Shown here piece by piece: positions 16,516-25,309 of a DNA stretch of 64,000 bases (position 1 is the stretch's first letter; each line of letters begins with the position of its first letter). The stretch lies in contig NZ_CP019428.1 of the NCBI RefSeq assembly GCF_009834565.1, positions 3,100,001 to 3,164,000 of the forward strand. The letters run 5' to 3'. A program made the position numbers and the translations under genes. Under the pieces are notes generated by a model that saw nothing but the letters and a program-made list of their open reading frames with translations, did not search any database and had not been told where the DNA came from. The stretch comes from Pseudomonas sp. R76. GTDB taxonomy: Bacteria; Pseudomonadota; Gammaproteobacteria; Pseudomonadales; Pseudomonadaceae.

Positions 16516-17829
16516 TCAGCGCAGCTTCTCAAGCATCTGGTAGTACCACATGCCCACCGCCAGCATCGGGTTGCCGAACACATCGCCCAGCGGCACCTTG
16601 ATGTGTTTGCAGCCGGCAAAGGTGTCGAATTTTTCCAGTGTGCCGGTCAGCGCTTCAGCCATGATTTCACCCATGATGTGGCTGGTGGCGATGCCATGCC
16701 CCGAGTAGCCCTGGCAGTACCAGACATTGTCCGAGAGCTTGCCCAGCTGCGGGATGCGGTTCATCACGATGCCCATCGCGCAGCTCCACTGGAACTCGAT
16801 GTCGACGCCCTTGAGTGCCGGGAACGTGCGCTCGATACACGGGCGCAGCTCCGCGGCGATGTCGCGTGAATCGCGCCCGGAATAGTTGGCGCCGCCACCG
16901 AACAGCAAGCGGCCATCGCCGGTCAGGCGGTAGTAATCGAGCACAAACCGGCAGTCGTACACCGCCAGGTCGTTTGGGTTGATCTGCTGCGCCAGTTCGC
17001 CCAACGGCGCGGTGGTGACGATGCCGCCCATGGCCGGGAAGATCTTGCCCTTGAGCTGTTGGGGTTCGAGTTTGTGGTACACGTCGCCGGCCAGCAGTAC
17101 GTGGCGCGCGTCGATGCGGCCAAGGGCGGTGACCACCGCAGGCCGCTCGCCGTGTACGATCTGCAGCACTTCGGTGTTCTCGTAAATCAACGCGCCGAGG
17201 CTGTGTGCCGCGCGCGCCTCGCCCAGACAAAGGTTGAGCGGGTGCAGGTGCAGGTTGCGCGTGTTTTTCAGCGCGCCCAGGTACAGCTCGCTGCCCAGAT
17301 GCCGACGCACACCGGCTTGATCGAGCAGGCTGACCTGATCGCCCATGCCGCGCCGTTGCGCTTCATCGTGAAAGGCGCGCAGTTCGGTCAGGTGCGAGGG
17401 CTTCATCGCGGCATGCAAGTGGCCGTGCTTGAGGTCGCAGGCAATCGCGTACTTATTGACGCGTTGCTCGATGATTTGATGCCCGCGCCAGCGCAGGTGC
17501 CAGATAAAATCGTCGACCTCAGCGCCCAGGCGGCTGCGCATTTGCGCGCGCATGGCCTCGTCGCCCGACAGGCTGCCGGTGACTTGCCCGCCATTGCGCC
17601 CGCTGGCGCCCCAGCCGATGCGATTGCTCTCGACAATCGCGACCTTGAGCCCGCGTTCGGCCAGCTCGACCGCGCTGGCGACGCCGGTAAAGCCGCCGCC
17701 GATAATCACCACGTCGACACTGACCTGGCCGTGCAAGGTCGGGTAGTGGGTGGCGTCGTTGAGGCTGGCGGTGTAATACGAGGCGCTGCGCTGGGCAGCA
17801 CCGGTGACAGGGCGCATGGCTGCGGTCAT
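16516..17829 (-). CDS. FAD-dependent oxidoreductase, PuuB-like (gamma-glutamylputrescine oxidase family)
   Basis: A 437-residue DAO-type flavoenzyme. The FAD fold VVIIGGGFTGVASAVELAERG (about residues 39-59), GWGASGRNGGQ (about 72-82) and the C-terminal QGYSGHGIATSH (about 375-386) match E. coli PuuB, which oxidises gamma-glutamylputrescine. Pseudomonads have several PuuB paralogues, so the polyamine assignment is by family; no other puu gene is adjacent. AAGGA lies 7 nt before the ATG at 17829. Confidence 0.83.
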   Translation of the reverse strand: MTAAMRPVTGAAQRSASYYTASLNDATHYPTLHGQVSVDVVIIGGGFTGVASAVELAERGLKVAIVESNRIGWGASGRNGGQVTGSLSGDEAMRAQMRSRLGAEVDDFIWHLRWRGHQIIEQRVNKYAIACDLKHGHLHAAMKPSHLTELRAFHDEAQRRGMGDQVSLLDQAGVRRHLGSELYLGALKNTRNLHLHPLNLCLGEARAAHSLGALIYENTEVLQIVHGERPAVVTALGRIDARHVLLAGDVYHKLEPQQLKGKIFPAMGGIVTTAPLGELAQQINPNDLAVYDCRFVLDYYRLTGDGRLLFGGGANYSGRDSRDIAAELRPCIERTFPALKGVDIEFQWSCAMGIVMNRIPQLGKLSDNVWYCQGYSGHGIATSHIMGEIMAEALTGTLEKFDTFAGCKHIKVPLGDVFGNPMLAVGMWYYQMLEKLR

Positions 17830-18111
17830 GGCATGTTCCTTCTGATAAATGAATGCCGGCGAGGCCGGTTCGGATTAATCAGAGGTGTGCATCGGGCGGG
17901 CGCGCATGGCGGCAATGCCACAGTGCCCAGAAGGCCAGGATGATATTGAACAGCGGATTTTCGCAGGGACGCGCCTGCACCTTCGGGAAGGAAGGCTGCA
18001 GCTGGCGACGGAACACACACAAGCGCGAAATCATGGCTGCCGATGCTCCCATCGCACGCGGATGCGTTCAATCGCCGTTTGTGTACCTTCAGTTATGCCT
18101 TTGTTAAACAA
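17830..18111. other. Intergenic region, no gene recognised
   Basis: About 280 bp between the PuuB-like gene and the TetR gene, both on the minus strand. It should hold the promoter of the PuuB-like gene. Several short open frames are present but none has a ribosome site or family resemblance, and no convincing operator or terminator was found. Confidence 0.4.
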
Positions 18112-18744
18112 TCAGGGGTGATTGAGCGCGTTCGCGTAGGCGCTAAACATGTCCGCCATACCCTCGGCGTACGCCTCAATCTCGCTGGTTGTACGCGGGC
18201 TGCCGGAAAAATCCTTGCCCACCGAACTGAGCGTGGTCAGGATCAAATCGCATGCCAGTGCGCGCGTCTGTTCAGGCACGTCCGGCAGCAATTCGAGCAT
18301 GAACGCCTCAAATGCGCGCTGGCCTGCCGCACGTACTTCGACGGCTTCGGGCGCATCGCGGTACAACGGCGCGGCGTCGTTGAGCGCCACGCGCATCTGC
18401 GCTTCTTCGCATTCGGAATGGATAAACGCATGCACCAGGGTGCGCAGGCGCTGCAGCGGCGGCAGGTCGGTTTGCTCGAGGATGCTGCGCAGCAACTGCG
18501 TGGTTTGCTGCCACTCATCGCTCTGCAGCCGAAACAGAATCGCCGCCTTGTTAGGGAAGTATTGATACACCGAGCCCACACTCACGCCGGCTTTTTCCGC
18601 CACCCGCGCGGTGGTGAAACGCGTGGCGCCTTCCTTGGCCAAAACCTGAATAGCCGCCTCCAGGATCGCCGCCACCAGTTCGGTGGAGCGTGCCTGTTGT
18701 GGCTGCTTGCGTGAGGAAATACGGGCGGTCTGGCGGGTTGTCAT
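18112..18744 (-). CDS. TetR-family transcriptional regulator
   Basis: A 210-residue TetR regulator with a basic N-terminal arm and helix-turn-helix at about residues 43-68 (TTARVAEKAGVSVGSVYQYFPNKAAIL); the C-terminal domain resembles the TetR_C_17/PsrA-like type. It is divergent from a small O-methyltransferase gene, and two ATGCGA...TCGCAT palindromes occupy the shared control region, so it likely represses both. Confidence 0.88.
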   Translation of the reverse strand: MTTRQTARISSRKQPQQARSTELVAAILEAAIQVLAKEGATRFTTARVAEKAGVSVGSVYQYFPNKAAILFRLQSDEWQQTTQLLRSILEQTDLPPLQRLRTLVHAFIHSECEEAQMRVALNDAAPLYRDAPEAVEVRAAGQRAFEAFMLELLPDVPEQTRALACDLILTTLSSVGKDFSGSPRTTSEIEAYAEGMADMFSAYANALNHP

Positions 18745-18780
18745 CTGGGGCTCCAGCGGCGGGGCTAACGCGAATAGCGA

Positions 18781-18800
18781 ATGCGACGAATCACTCGCAT
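18781..18800. promoter_or_regulatory. TetR operator copy 1
   Basis: Arms ATGCGA (18781-18786) and TCGCAT (18795-18800) are inverse complements. The spacing and arms match copy 2 at 18808-18827, 27 bp further on. Confidence 0.7.
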
Positions 18801-18807
18801 ACTTTAA

Positions 18808-18827
18808 ATGCGACGGATTAGTCGCAT
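18808..18827. promoter_or_regulatory. TetR operator copy 2
   Basis: Arms ATGCGAC (18808-18814) and GTCGCAT (18821-18827) form a 7-bp perfect inverted repeat, 28 bp before the methyltransferase ATG. The AT-rich stretch between the two copies (ACTTTAA) could hold a -10 element. Confidence 0.72.
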
Positions 18828-18855
18828 CTTAGTCCCAACCTGACGGAAATCAATC

Positions 18856-19512
18856 ATGACGACCCTGACCACCGCGCCATTGGCGCCCCTGATCGAACGC
18901 CTCTACGCACAAGCCAACGCAAGCACCAGCCCGATCTTCAACGATATATCCGGCGAAGAGCGCGACCGCCTGATGCACAGCAAAACCGATTACCTTGAGC
19001 TCTACACGCTACTCAAGGACCTGTGGCTACCGGTCTCCCGCGACACCGGCAACTTGCTCTACATGCTGGCGCGCAGCAGCAACGCGCGGGCTATCGTTGA
19101 ATTCGGCACTTCGTTTGGCCTGTCCACCTTGTTCCTGGCCGCCGCACTGCGCGACAACGGCGGCGGTGTGCTGATTGGCAGCGAGTTCGAGCCCGCAAAA
19201 ATCGCCCTGGCGCGCGAGCATTTCATCCAGGGCGGCGTGAGTGACCTGATCGAAATCCGTGAAGGCGATGCCCTCGTGACGCTGGCCAGCGACTTGCCTG
19301 AAGCCGTCGACCTGTTGCTGCTGGACGGCGCCAAGGCCTTGTATGGCGACGTGCTGAACCTGGTTGAAAAACACCTGCGCCCCGGCGCATGGGTGGTGGC
19401 CGACAACACCAACTACTGCCCGGAATACCTGGCACATGTGCGCGAGCCTGCGAACGGCTATCTGTCGGTGCCATTTGCCGATGACATAGAACTGTCCATT
19501 CGCCTGGGCTGA
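18856..19512 (+). CDS. O-methyltransferase family protein (class I SAM)
   Basis: A 218-residue SAM methyltransferase of the O-methyltransferase_3 type. Motif I is AIVEFGTSFGLSTLFLAAAL (about residues 78-97), the acidic loop GSEFEPAKIALAREHF (about 113-128) and VDLLLLDGAKALYGDVL (about 152-168, metal-binding Asp). Members methylate catechol-like or phenolic hydroxyls; the acceptor is unknown. The next gene in this operon has been reduced to a 12-codon stub (19527-19565). Confidence 0.82.
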   Translation: MTTLTTAPLAPLIERLYAQANASTSPIFNDISGEERDRLMHSKTDYLELYTLLKDLWLPVSRDTGNLLYMLARSSNARAIVEFGTSFGLSTLFLAAALRDNGGGVLIGSEFEPAKIALAREHFIQGGVSDLIEIREGDALVTLASDLPEAVDLLLLDGAKALYGDVLNLVEKHLRPGAWVVADNTNYCPEYLAHVREPANGYLSVPFADDIELSIRLG

Positions 19513-19526
19513 CAGGAGCGACCTTT

Positions 19527-19565
19527 ATGCCTGTATTTGTCACGGGAGCCACCGGGTGCTGTTGA
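19527..19565 (+). pseudogene. N-terminal stub of an SDR/NAD-dependent epimerase gene
   Basis: Downstream of the methyltransferase, with AGGAG correctly spaced before the ATG at 19527, the frame reads MPVFVTGATGCC and then stops at 19563-19565. MxVFVTGATGFIG is the standard start of NAD(P)-binding short-chain dehydrogenases, so this is most simply the preserved translation start of an SDR gene whose body has been deleted. No further SDR sequence is visible before the OsmC-YcaO gene. Confidence 0.6.
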
Positions 19566-19675
19566 GGGAAACGTTAGCACCGATCGGCAGGCAATTCGGA
19601 AAACCCTGAGACTTCCCGGCGAAAATCTTCATAATGGCGGCCAATTTGTTTAGCCCGTTATTCTGGTGTGCCCGC

Positions 19676-21874
19676 ATGGAAATTAAGGTCAACTTTCTCG
19701 ACAACCTTCGGCTTGAAGCCAAGTTCGATGACTTCACGGTAATTGCCGACCAACCGATTCGCTACAAAGGCGATGGTTCGGCACCGGGTCCGTTCGATTA
19801 CTTCCTGGCTTCGTCGGCGTTGTGTGCGGCGTACTTTGTGAAGCTGTACTGCGAAACGCGCAATATCCCCACGGAGAATATTCGCCTGTCGCAGAACAAC
19901 ATCGTCGACCCGGAAAACCGCTACAACCAGATCTTCAAGATCCAGGTCGAGTTGCCTGCCGACATCTCCGACAAGGACCGCCAGGGCATCCTGCGTTCCA
20001 TCGACCGCTGCACCGTGAAGAAAGTCGTGCAGGCCGGGCCCGAGTTCGTGATTGAAGAGGTGGAAAACCTCGACGCCGATGCCCAGGCGCTGTTGATGCC
20101 GAATACGACTGGCGAGGCGGGCACCTACATCGCCGGCAAAGACCTGCCGCTGGAGCAGACCATTGCCAATATGTCCGGCATTCTCGCGGGCCTGGGCATG
20201 AAGATCGAAATCGCCTCGTGGCGCAATATCGTGCCCAACGTCTGGTCGCTGCATATCCGCGATGCCCACTCGCCGATGTGCTTCACCAACGGCAAGGGCG
20301 CGACCAAGGAAGGCGCGCTGGCGTCGGCGTTGGGCGAGTTTATCGAGCGGCTCAACTGCAACTTCTTCTACAACGATCAGTTCTGGGGCGAGGAACTGGC
20401 CAACGCGCCGTTCGTGCATTACCCGGATGAGCGCTGGTTCCAGCCGGGCCGCAAAGACGAACTGCCGGCTGAAATCCTCGATGCCTACTGCCTGAAGATC
20501 TACAACCGCGACGGCGAGCTGCGTGGCTCGCACCTGTACGACACCAACTCGGGCAATGAAGAACGCGGCATTGTTTCGCTGCCGTTCGTGCGCCAGTCCG
20601 ACGGCGAAGTGGTGTACTTCCCCTCCAACCTGATCGAAAACCTCTACCTCAGCAACGGCATGAGCGCGGGCAACACTTTGGCGGAAGCCCAGGTGCAGTG
20701 CCTGTCGGAGATTTTTGAGCGTGCGGTGAAACGCGAAATCATCGAAGGCGAATTCGCGCTGCCGGACGTGCCGGCTGAAGTGATCGCAAAATACCCCGGC
20801 ATTCTCGCCGGTATCCAGGGCCTGGAAGCCCAGGGCTTCCCGGTGCTGGTCAAGGACGCGTCCCTGGGCGGTGAATTCCCGGTGATGTGCGTGACCCTGA
20901 TGAACCCGCGCACCGGCGGCGTATTTGCCTCGTTCGGCGCCCACCCAAGCCTGGAAGTGGCGCTGGAACGCAGCCTCACCGAACTGCTTCAGGGCCGCAG
21001 CTTCGAAGGCTTGAACGATTTGCCACAGCCGACCTTCGAAGGCCATGCGGTGACCGAGCCGAACAACTTCGTCGAGCACTTTATCGACTCCAGCGGTGTG
21101 GTCTCGTGGCGCTTCTTCAGTGCCCAGTCGGATTACGAATTCGTCGAGTGGGATTTCTCCGGCCACGGCGAAGACTCCAACGCCCAGGAAGCCGCGACCT
21201 TGTTCGGCATTCTCGAAGGCATGGGCAAAGAGTCCTACATGGCAGTGTACGAACACCTCGGCGCAACCGCCTGCCGTATCCTGGTGCCGGACTACTCGGA
21301 AATCTACCCGGTGGACGACCTGATCTGGGACAACACCAACAAGGCGCTGTTTTTCCGCGCCGATATCCTCAACCTGCACAGTCTCAGCGACGACGAGCTT
21401 AAAGCGCTGGCTGAGCGCCTGGTGGAAAGCGAGCTGGACGACTACACCGACATCACCACCTTGATCGGCATCGAATTCGACGACAACACGGCGTGGGGTC
21501 AGTTGACCATCCTGGAGTTGAAGCTGCTGATCTACCTCGCCTTGCAGCAATACGAAGAGGCGAAAGAGTGCGTGGAGATGTTCCTGCAGTACAACGACAA
21601 CACCGCTGAGCGCGGCCTGTTTTATCAGGCGGTGAATGCGGTGTTGGAGATGCACTTGGACGAGGATCTGGAACTCGAGGATTACGAGACCAACTTCCGC
21701 CGCATGTTCGGCAACGAGCGGATGGACGCGGTGATTGGTTCGGTGAACGGCACGGTGCGTTTCTATGGCTTGACGCCGACCAGCATGAAGCTGGAAGGCC
21801 TGGATCGGCATTTGCGCTTGATCGACAGCTATAAAAAGCTGCACAGCGCACGCGCCAACATCACCTCAGCCTGA
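19676..21874 (+). CDS. ycaO: OsmC-YcaO fusion protein
   Basis: A 732-residue protein. Residues 1-135 form an OsmC-like domain (GSAPGPFDYFLASSALCAAYFVKLYC). Residues about 165-560 match E. coli YcaO: NVWSLHIRD, FTNGKGATKEGALASALGEFIERLNCNFF, ERGIVSLPFVRQSDG, YLSNGMSAGNT and HFIDSSGVVSW; the rest is a TPR-like tail. YcaO enzymes activate peptide amides with ATP; E. coli YcaO promotes RimO-dependent methylthiolation of ribosomal protein S12. It lacks the PxPxP end of azoline-forming YcaOs. Start at 19676 (MEIKVNFLDN); an ATG at 19634 is in frame. Its last ~40 bp are part of the tandem repeat that follows. Confidence 0.88.
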   Translation: MEIKVNFLDNLRLEAKFDDFTVIADQPIRYKGDGSAPGPFDYFLASSALCAAYFVKLYCETRNIPTENIRLSQNNIVDPENRYNQIFKIQVELPADISDKDRQGILRSIDRCTVKKVVQAGPEFVIEEVENLDADAQALLMPNTTGEAGTYIAGKDLPLEQTIANMSGILAGLGMKIEIASWRNIVPNVWSLHIRDAHSPMCFTNGKGATKEGALASALGEFIERLNCNFFYNDQFWGEELANAPFVHYPDERWFQPGRKDELPAEILDAYCLKIYNRDGELRGSHLYDTNSGNEERGIVSLPFVRQSDGEVVYFPSNLIENLYLSNGMSAGNTLAEAQVQCLSEIFERAVKREIIEGEFALPDVPAEVIAKYPGILAGIQGLEAQGFPVLVKDASLGGEFPVMCVTLMNPRTGGVFASFGAHPSLEVALERSLTELLQGRSFEGLNDLPQPTFEGHAVTEPNNFVEHFIDSSGVVSWRFFSAQSDYEFVEWDFSGHGEDSNAQEAATLFGILEGMGKESYMAVYEHLGATACRILVPDYSEIYPVDDLIWDNTNKALFFRADILNLHSLSDDELKALAERLVESELDDYTDITTLIGIEFDDNTAWGQLTILELKLLIYLALQQYEEAKECVEMFLQYNDNTAERGLFYQAVNAVLEMHLDEDLELEDYETNFRRMFGNERMDAVIGSVNGTVRFYGLTPTSMKLEGLDRHLRLIDSYKKLHSARANITSA

Positions 21875-22620
21875 TACCGATCGTTCCCACGCTCTGCGTG
21901 GGAATGTATCCCGTGACGCTCTGCGTCATCCTTTCCAGGCGGGACGCGGAGCGTCCCAGGCGGCGTTCCCACGCGGAGCGTGGGAACGATCAGCTGCACT
22001 CGGCGCGTGCCAACATCACTCAGCCTGACATCGATCGTTCCCACGCTCTGCGTGGGAATGTATCCCGTGACGCTCTGCGTCATCCTTTCCAGGCGGGACG
22101 CGGAGCGTCCCAGGCGGCGTTCCCACGCGGAGCGTGGGAACGATCAGCTGCACTCGGCGCGTGCCAACATCACCTCAGCCTGACATCGATCGTTCCCACG
22201 CTCTGCGTGGGAATGTATCCCGTGACGCTCTGCGTCAGCCTTTCCAGGCGGGACGCGGAGCGTCCCAGGCGGCGTTCCCACGCGGAGCGTGGGAACGATC
22301 AGCTGCACTCGGCGCGCGCCAACATCACCTCAGCCTGACATCGATCGTTCCCACGCTCTGCGTGGGAATGTATCCCGTGACGCTCTGCGTCATCCTTTCC
22401 AGGCGGGACGCGGAGCGTCCCAGGCGGCATTCCCACGCGGAGCGTGGGAACGATCAGAAAAGCTGCACAGCGCGCGCCAACATCACCTCAGCCTGACATC
22501 GATCGTTCCCACGCTCTGCGTGGGAATGTATCCCGTGACGCTCTGCGTCACCCTTTCCAGGCGGGACGCGGAGCGTCCCAGGCGGCATTCCCACGCGGAG
22601 CGTGGGAACGATCAGCTGTC
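21834..22620. repeat. Tandem array: five ~155-bp units of ycaO 3' end plus a multi-hairpin palindromic element
   Basis: Five near-identical 113-bp elements begin at 21879, 22033, 22188, 22343 and 22501. Each starts GATCGTTCCCACGC and ends GCGTGGGAACGATC, and contains four hairpins: TTCCCACGC-TCT-GCGTGGGAA, TGACGC-TCT-GCGTCA, GGGACGC-GGA-GCGTCCC and TTCCCACGC-GGA-GCGTGGGAA. The 41-45-bp spacers (e.g. 22456-22500) copy the last codons, stop and trailer of the ycaO gene. The array lies between convergent genes, where it may end transcription from both sides. Palindromes of this type are common between Pseudomonas genes; tandem amplification with coding sequence is not typical. Confidence 0.92.
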
Positions 22621-22624
22621 AGGG

Positions 22625-23791
22625 TTAGATCAGCGCCAACGCCTGTGCCAGGTCGGCGCGCAGGTCTTCCACATCCTCAACCCCCACCGACAACCGCACC
22701 AACCCATCACCAATGCCCAGCTGCGCCCGCGTTGCCGCTCGAATACTGGCATGGGTCATGATCGCCGGGTGTTCGATCAGGCTTTCCACGCCGCCCAGGC
22801 TTTCGGCCAGGGCGAAGATTTTGACGTTTTCCAGGAAGCGCGTGGCGCCGGCCAGATCGCTGTTGAGGTCGACCGAAATCATCCCGCCGAACCCCCGCAT
22901 CTGTTTGCGCGCCAGCTCATGCTGCGGGTGCGACGGCAGGCCTGGGTAGTAAACCCGCGACACTTGCGGTTGCTGTTCCAGCCAGGTGGCCAGGTCGAGG
23001 GCGTTGCTGCAATGGCGCTCCATGCGCAGCGCCAGGGTTTTCACGCCGCGCAGGGTCAGGAACGCATCGAACGGGCCGGCAATCGCACCCACGGAGTTTT
23101 GCAGGAAGCCCAGGCGCTCGGCCAGCTCAGGGTTATGGCCGACGATGGCGATGCCGCCGATCACGTCGGAGTGGCCATTGAGGTATTTGGTGGTGGAGTG
23201 CACCACGATGTCGAAACCCAGCTCCAGCGGGCGCTGGATCCACGGGCTGGCGAAGGTGTTGTCGGCCACGCAGATAATGCCGCGAGCACGACAGATGCGC
23301 GCGATGGCGCTCAGGTCCGTCAGGCTCAGCAGCGGGTTGCTTGGGGTTTCGACCCAGACCATGCGCGTGTCGTCTTGCAACGACGCTTCAAACGCCGACA
23401 GATCGCTCAGGTCGACAAAGCTGAAACGGTGCCCGGCGCTGCGTTGGCGCACCTTGTCGAACAGGCGGAAGGTGCCTCCGTACAGGTCATTGCCGGAGAC
23501 GATGTGCGCACCGGCGTCGAGCAGTTCCAGCACGGTGGAAATCGCCGCCAGCCCCGAGGCAAAGGCAAACGCCTGGCTGCCGCCTTCAAGGTCGGCGACG
23601 CAACGCTCCAGGGCGAAACGCGTGGGGTTGTGGGAACGACCATAATCAAAGCCCTTGTGCACGCCGGGGCTGTCTTGCAAATAGGTGGAGTTGGCATAGA
23701 TCGGCGGCATCAGCGCTCCCGTGGTCGGGTCGGGTGATTGCCCGGCGTGGATCACGCGGGTGGCGAAGGCGCTTTTATCAGGCTGACTCAT
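22625..23791 (-). CDS. Cystathionine gamma-lyase/synthase family PLP enzyme
   Basis: A 388-residue trans-sulfuration PLP enzyme. Motifs: YGRSHNPTRFALE (about residues 50-62), FASGLAAIS (about 76-84), ADNTFASPW (about 186-194) and the PLP lysine in VHSTTKYLNGHSD (about 206-218). Paired with a cystathionine beta-synthase gene (4-bp overlap), it most likely cleaves cystathionine to cysteine, the second step of reverse transsulfuration, as in the PA0399-PA0400 pair of P. aeruginosa by recollection. Sequence alone does not separate gamma-lyase from gamma-synthase; the partner favours lyase. The gene ends 5 bp after the repeat array. Confidence 0.88.
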   Translation of the reverse strand: MSQPDKSAFATRVIHAGQSPDPTTGALMPPIYANSTYLQDSPGVHKGFDYGRSHNPTRFALERCVADLEGGSQAFAFASGLAAISTVLELLDAGAHIVSGNDLYGGTFRLFDKVRQRSAGHRFSFVDLSDLSAFEASLQDDTRMVWVETPSNPLLSLTDLSAIARICRARGIICVADNTFASPWIQRPLELGFDIVVHSTTKYLNGHSDVIGGIAIVGHNPELAERLGFLQNSVGAIAGPFDAFLTLRGVKTLALRMERHCSNALDLATWLEQQPQVSRVYYPGLPSHPQHELARKQMRGFGGMISVDLNSDLAGATRFLENVKIFALAESLGGVESLIEHPAIMTHASIRAATRAQLGIGDGLVRLSVGVEDVEDLRADLAQALALI

Positions 23792-25164
23792 GCAAGGGTT
23801 CTCCGAAGGTGATTAAGCAGGTCGACGCGGGTGATCAGGCCGTGGAAGCCTGAGGCGTCGGCGATGATGGCGACGAGGCCGCGATCCAGTTCCGCCTGCA
23901 GTTCTGCCAGGCTGGCACTCGGGGCCAGGGTTTGCAAGGTGTCGGACATGGCACTGGCGACGGTCATGGAAAAGTCTGCGGCGTCGTGATGCAGGCCCAG
24001 CAGAATGTCGGATTCATCGATCACACCGACCAGTTGCTGGCCGTCCACCAGCACCGGCAGTTGCGACACGTCGGCCAGGCGCATGCGCTGGAAGGCGGTG
24101 AGCAGGGTGTCGTCGGGGCCGACGCTAATCACGCGGCCATCCTCGAAGCGGCGCGAGATCAAGTCACGCAGGTCGCCGTAGTGTTTGTATTGCAGCAGGC
24201 CCGCGTCGTTCATCCACTGGTCGTTGTAGACCTTGGACAGGTAGCGCGTGCCGGTGTCGCAGACGAAGGTGACCACACGTTTCGGTACGGTTTGCTCGCG
24301 GCAATAGCGCAGGGCGGCAGCGAGCAGGGTACCGGTGGACGAGCCGCCGAGAATGCCTTCGGCCTTGAGCAACTGGCGGGCGTGGTCGAAGCTTTCTTCA
24401 TCGCTGATGGAATAGGCGTGGCGCACGCTGGAGAGGTCGGCGATCGAGGGGATGAAGTCTTCGCCAATGCCTTCCACAGCCCATGAGCCTGGGGTTTGCA
24501 TCTTGCCGCTGCGGCTGTATTCAGCCATCACCGAGCCCACCGGGTCAGCCAGCACCATGGCCAGCTCCGGTTGTACGCGTTTGAAGAAGCGGGTCAGGCC
24601 GGTAAGGGTGCCCGCCGAGCCGACGCCCACCACAATTGCGTCTACATCGTGCTGTGTTTGCGCCCAGATTTCCGGGGCGGTGCTGGTTTCGTGGGCCAGC
24701 GGGTTGGCCGGGTTGTTGAACTGGTCGGCGAAAAACGAATCGGGAATGTCCTTGGCCAGGCGCGCGGCTACATCCTGGTAATACTCGGGGTGGCCCTTGC
24801 CGACGTCGGAGCGGGTGATATGCACCTCGGCGCCCATGGCCTTCAAGTGCAGCACCTTTTCGGTGGACATCTTGTCGGGCACGACCAGCACCACGCGATA
24901 GCCTTTGGCCCGGCCGACCAGCGCGAGGCCCAGGCCGGTGTTGCCGGCGGTGGCTTCGATGATGGTGCCGCCAGGGCGCAGGCGGCCGTCGCGTTCGGCG
25001 GCGTCGATCATCGCCAGGCCGATGCGGTCCTTGATCGAACCGCCGGGGTTTTGCGATTCCAGCTTGAGGAACAGCGTGCACAGCCCGGTATCAAAGCGGC
25101 TGACCTTTACCAGCGGCGTATTGCCGATCAGTTCGAGTACGGCGGGGCGGGAAAGCGTGGGCAT
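23788..25164 (-). CDS. Cystathionine beta-synthase with C-terminal CBS domain pair
   Basis: A 458-residue enzyme condensing serine and homocysteine to cystathionine. The PLP domain has ELIGNTPLVKV (about residues 9-19), NPGGSIKDRIG with the PLP lysine (about 39-49), EATAGNTGLGLA (about 71-82) and GGSSTGT (about 269-275). Residues about 335-455 hold two CBS motifs (LPVLVDGQQLVGVIDESDIL and LVAIIADASGFHGLITRVDLL), the regulatory pair. The ATG at 25164 follows AGGTGA; the open frame reaches back to 25257. It is the first gene of the operon with the lyase. No riboswitch was recognised upstream. Confidence 0.92.
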   Translation of the reverse strand: MPTLSRPAVLELIGNTPLVKVSRFDTGLCTLFLKLESQNPGGSIKDRIGLAMIDAAERDGRLRPGGTIIEATAGNTGLGLALVGRAKGYRVVLVVPDKMSTEKVLHLKAMGAEVHITRSDVGKGHPEYYQDVAARLAKDIPDSFFADQFNNPANPLAHETSTAPEIWAQTQHDVDAIVVGVGSAGTLTGLTRFFKRVQPELAMVLADPVGSVMAEYSRSGKMQTPGSWAVEGIGEDFIPSIADLSSVRHAYSISDEESFDHARQLLKAEGILGGSSTGTLLAAALRYCREQTVPKRVVTFVCDTGTRYLSKVYNDQWMNDAGLLQYKHYGDLRDLISRRFEDGRVISVGPDDTLLTAFQRMRLADVSQLPVLVDGQQLVGVIDESDILLGLHHDAADFSMTVASAMSDTLQTLAPSASLAELQAELDRGLVAIIADASGFHGLITRVDLLNHLRRTLA

Positions 25165-25309
25165 GTCGTCACCTGGTACGAGAGAGCGTAGAGAGGGGGG
25201 ACTGCTGAAAATCCAAAGCATGGCTTGGAACATAGGCCGGGATCGCGCCGGTCGCAACCGGGCGGTCCGTTGGATGTCTTTTTTTGGCGCATGAGGCGGG
25301 TTTTGACGC

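Noticed and set aside
19658..21844. Long open frame of about 728 codons antisense to ycaO
   Set aside because: It mirrors the high-GC ycaO coding frame, has no ribosome site or family motif, and is rich in His, Arg and Val as expected from antisense.
21834..22620. CRISPR array
   Set aside because: The repeats are 113 bp and palindromic, and the spacers are near-identical copies of the ycaO end, not unique sequences.
21898..23737. Overlapping frames reading through the repeat array, one running into the cystathionine lyase antisense strand
   Set aside because: They repeat MGTISCTRR/RSHALRGNVSRDALR blocks dictated by the hairpin DNA; they are repeat artefacts, not proteins.
25165..25309. SAM or cobalamin riboswitch before the cystathionine beta-synthase gene
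   Set aside because: No conserved riboswitch core could be recognised in this short region.
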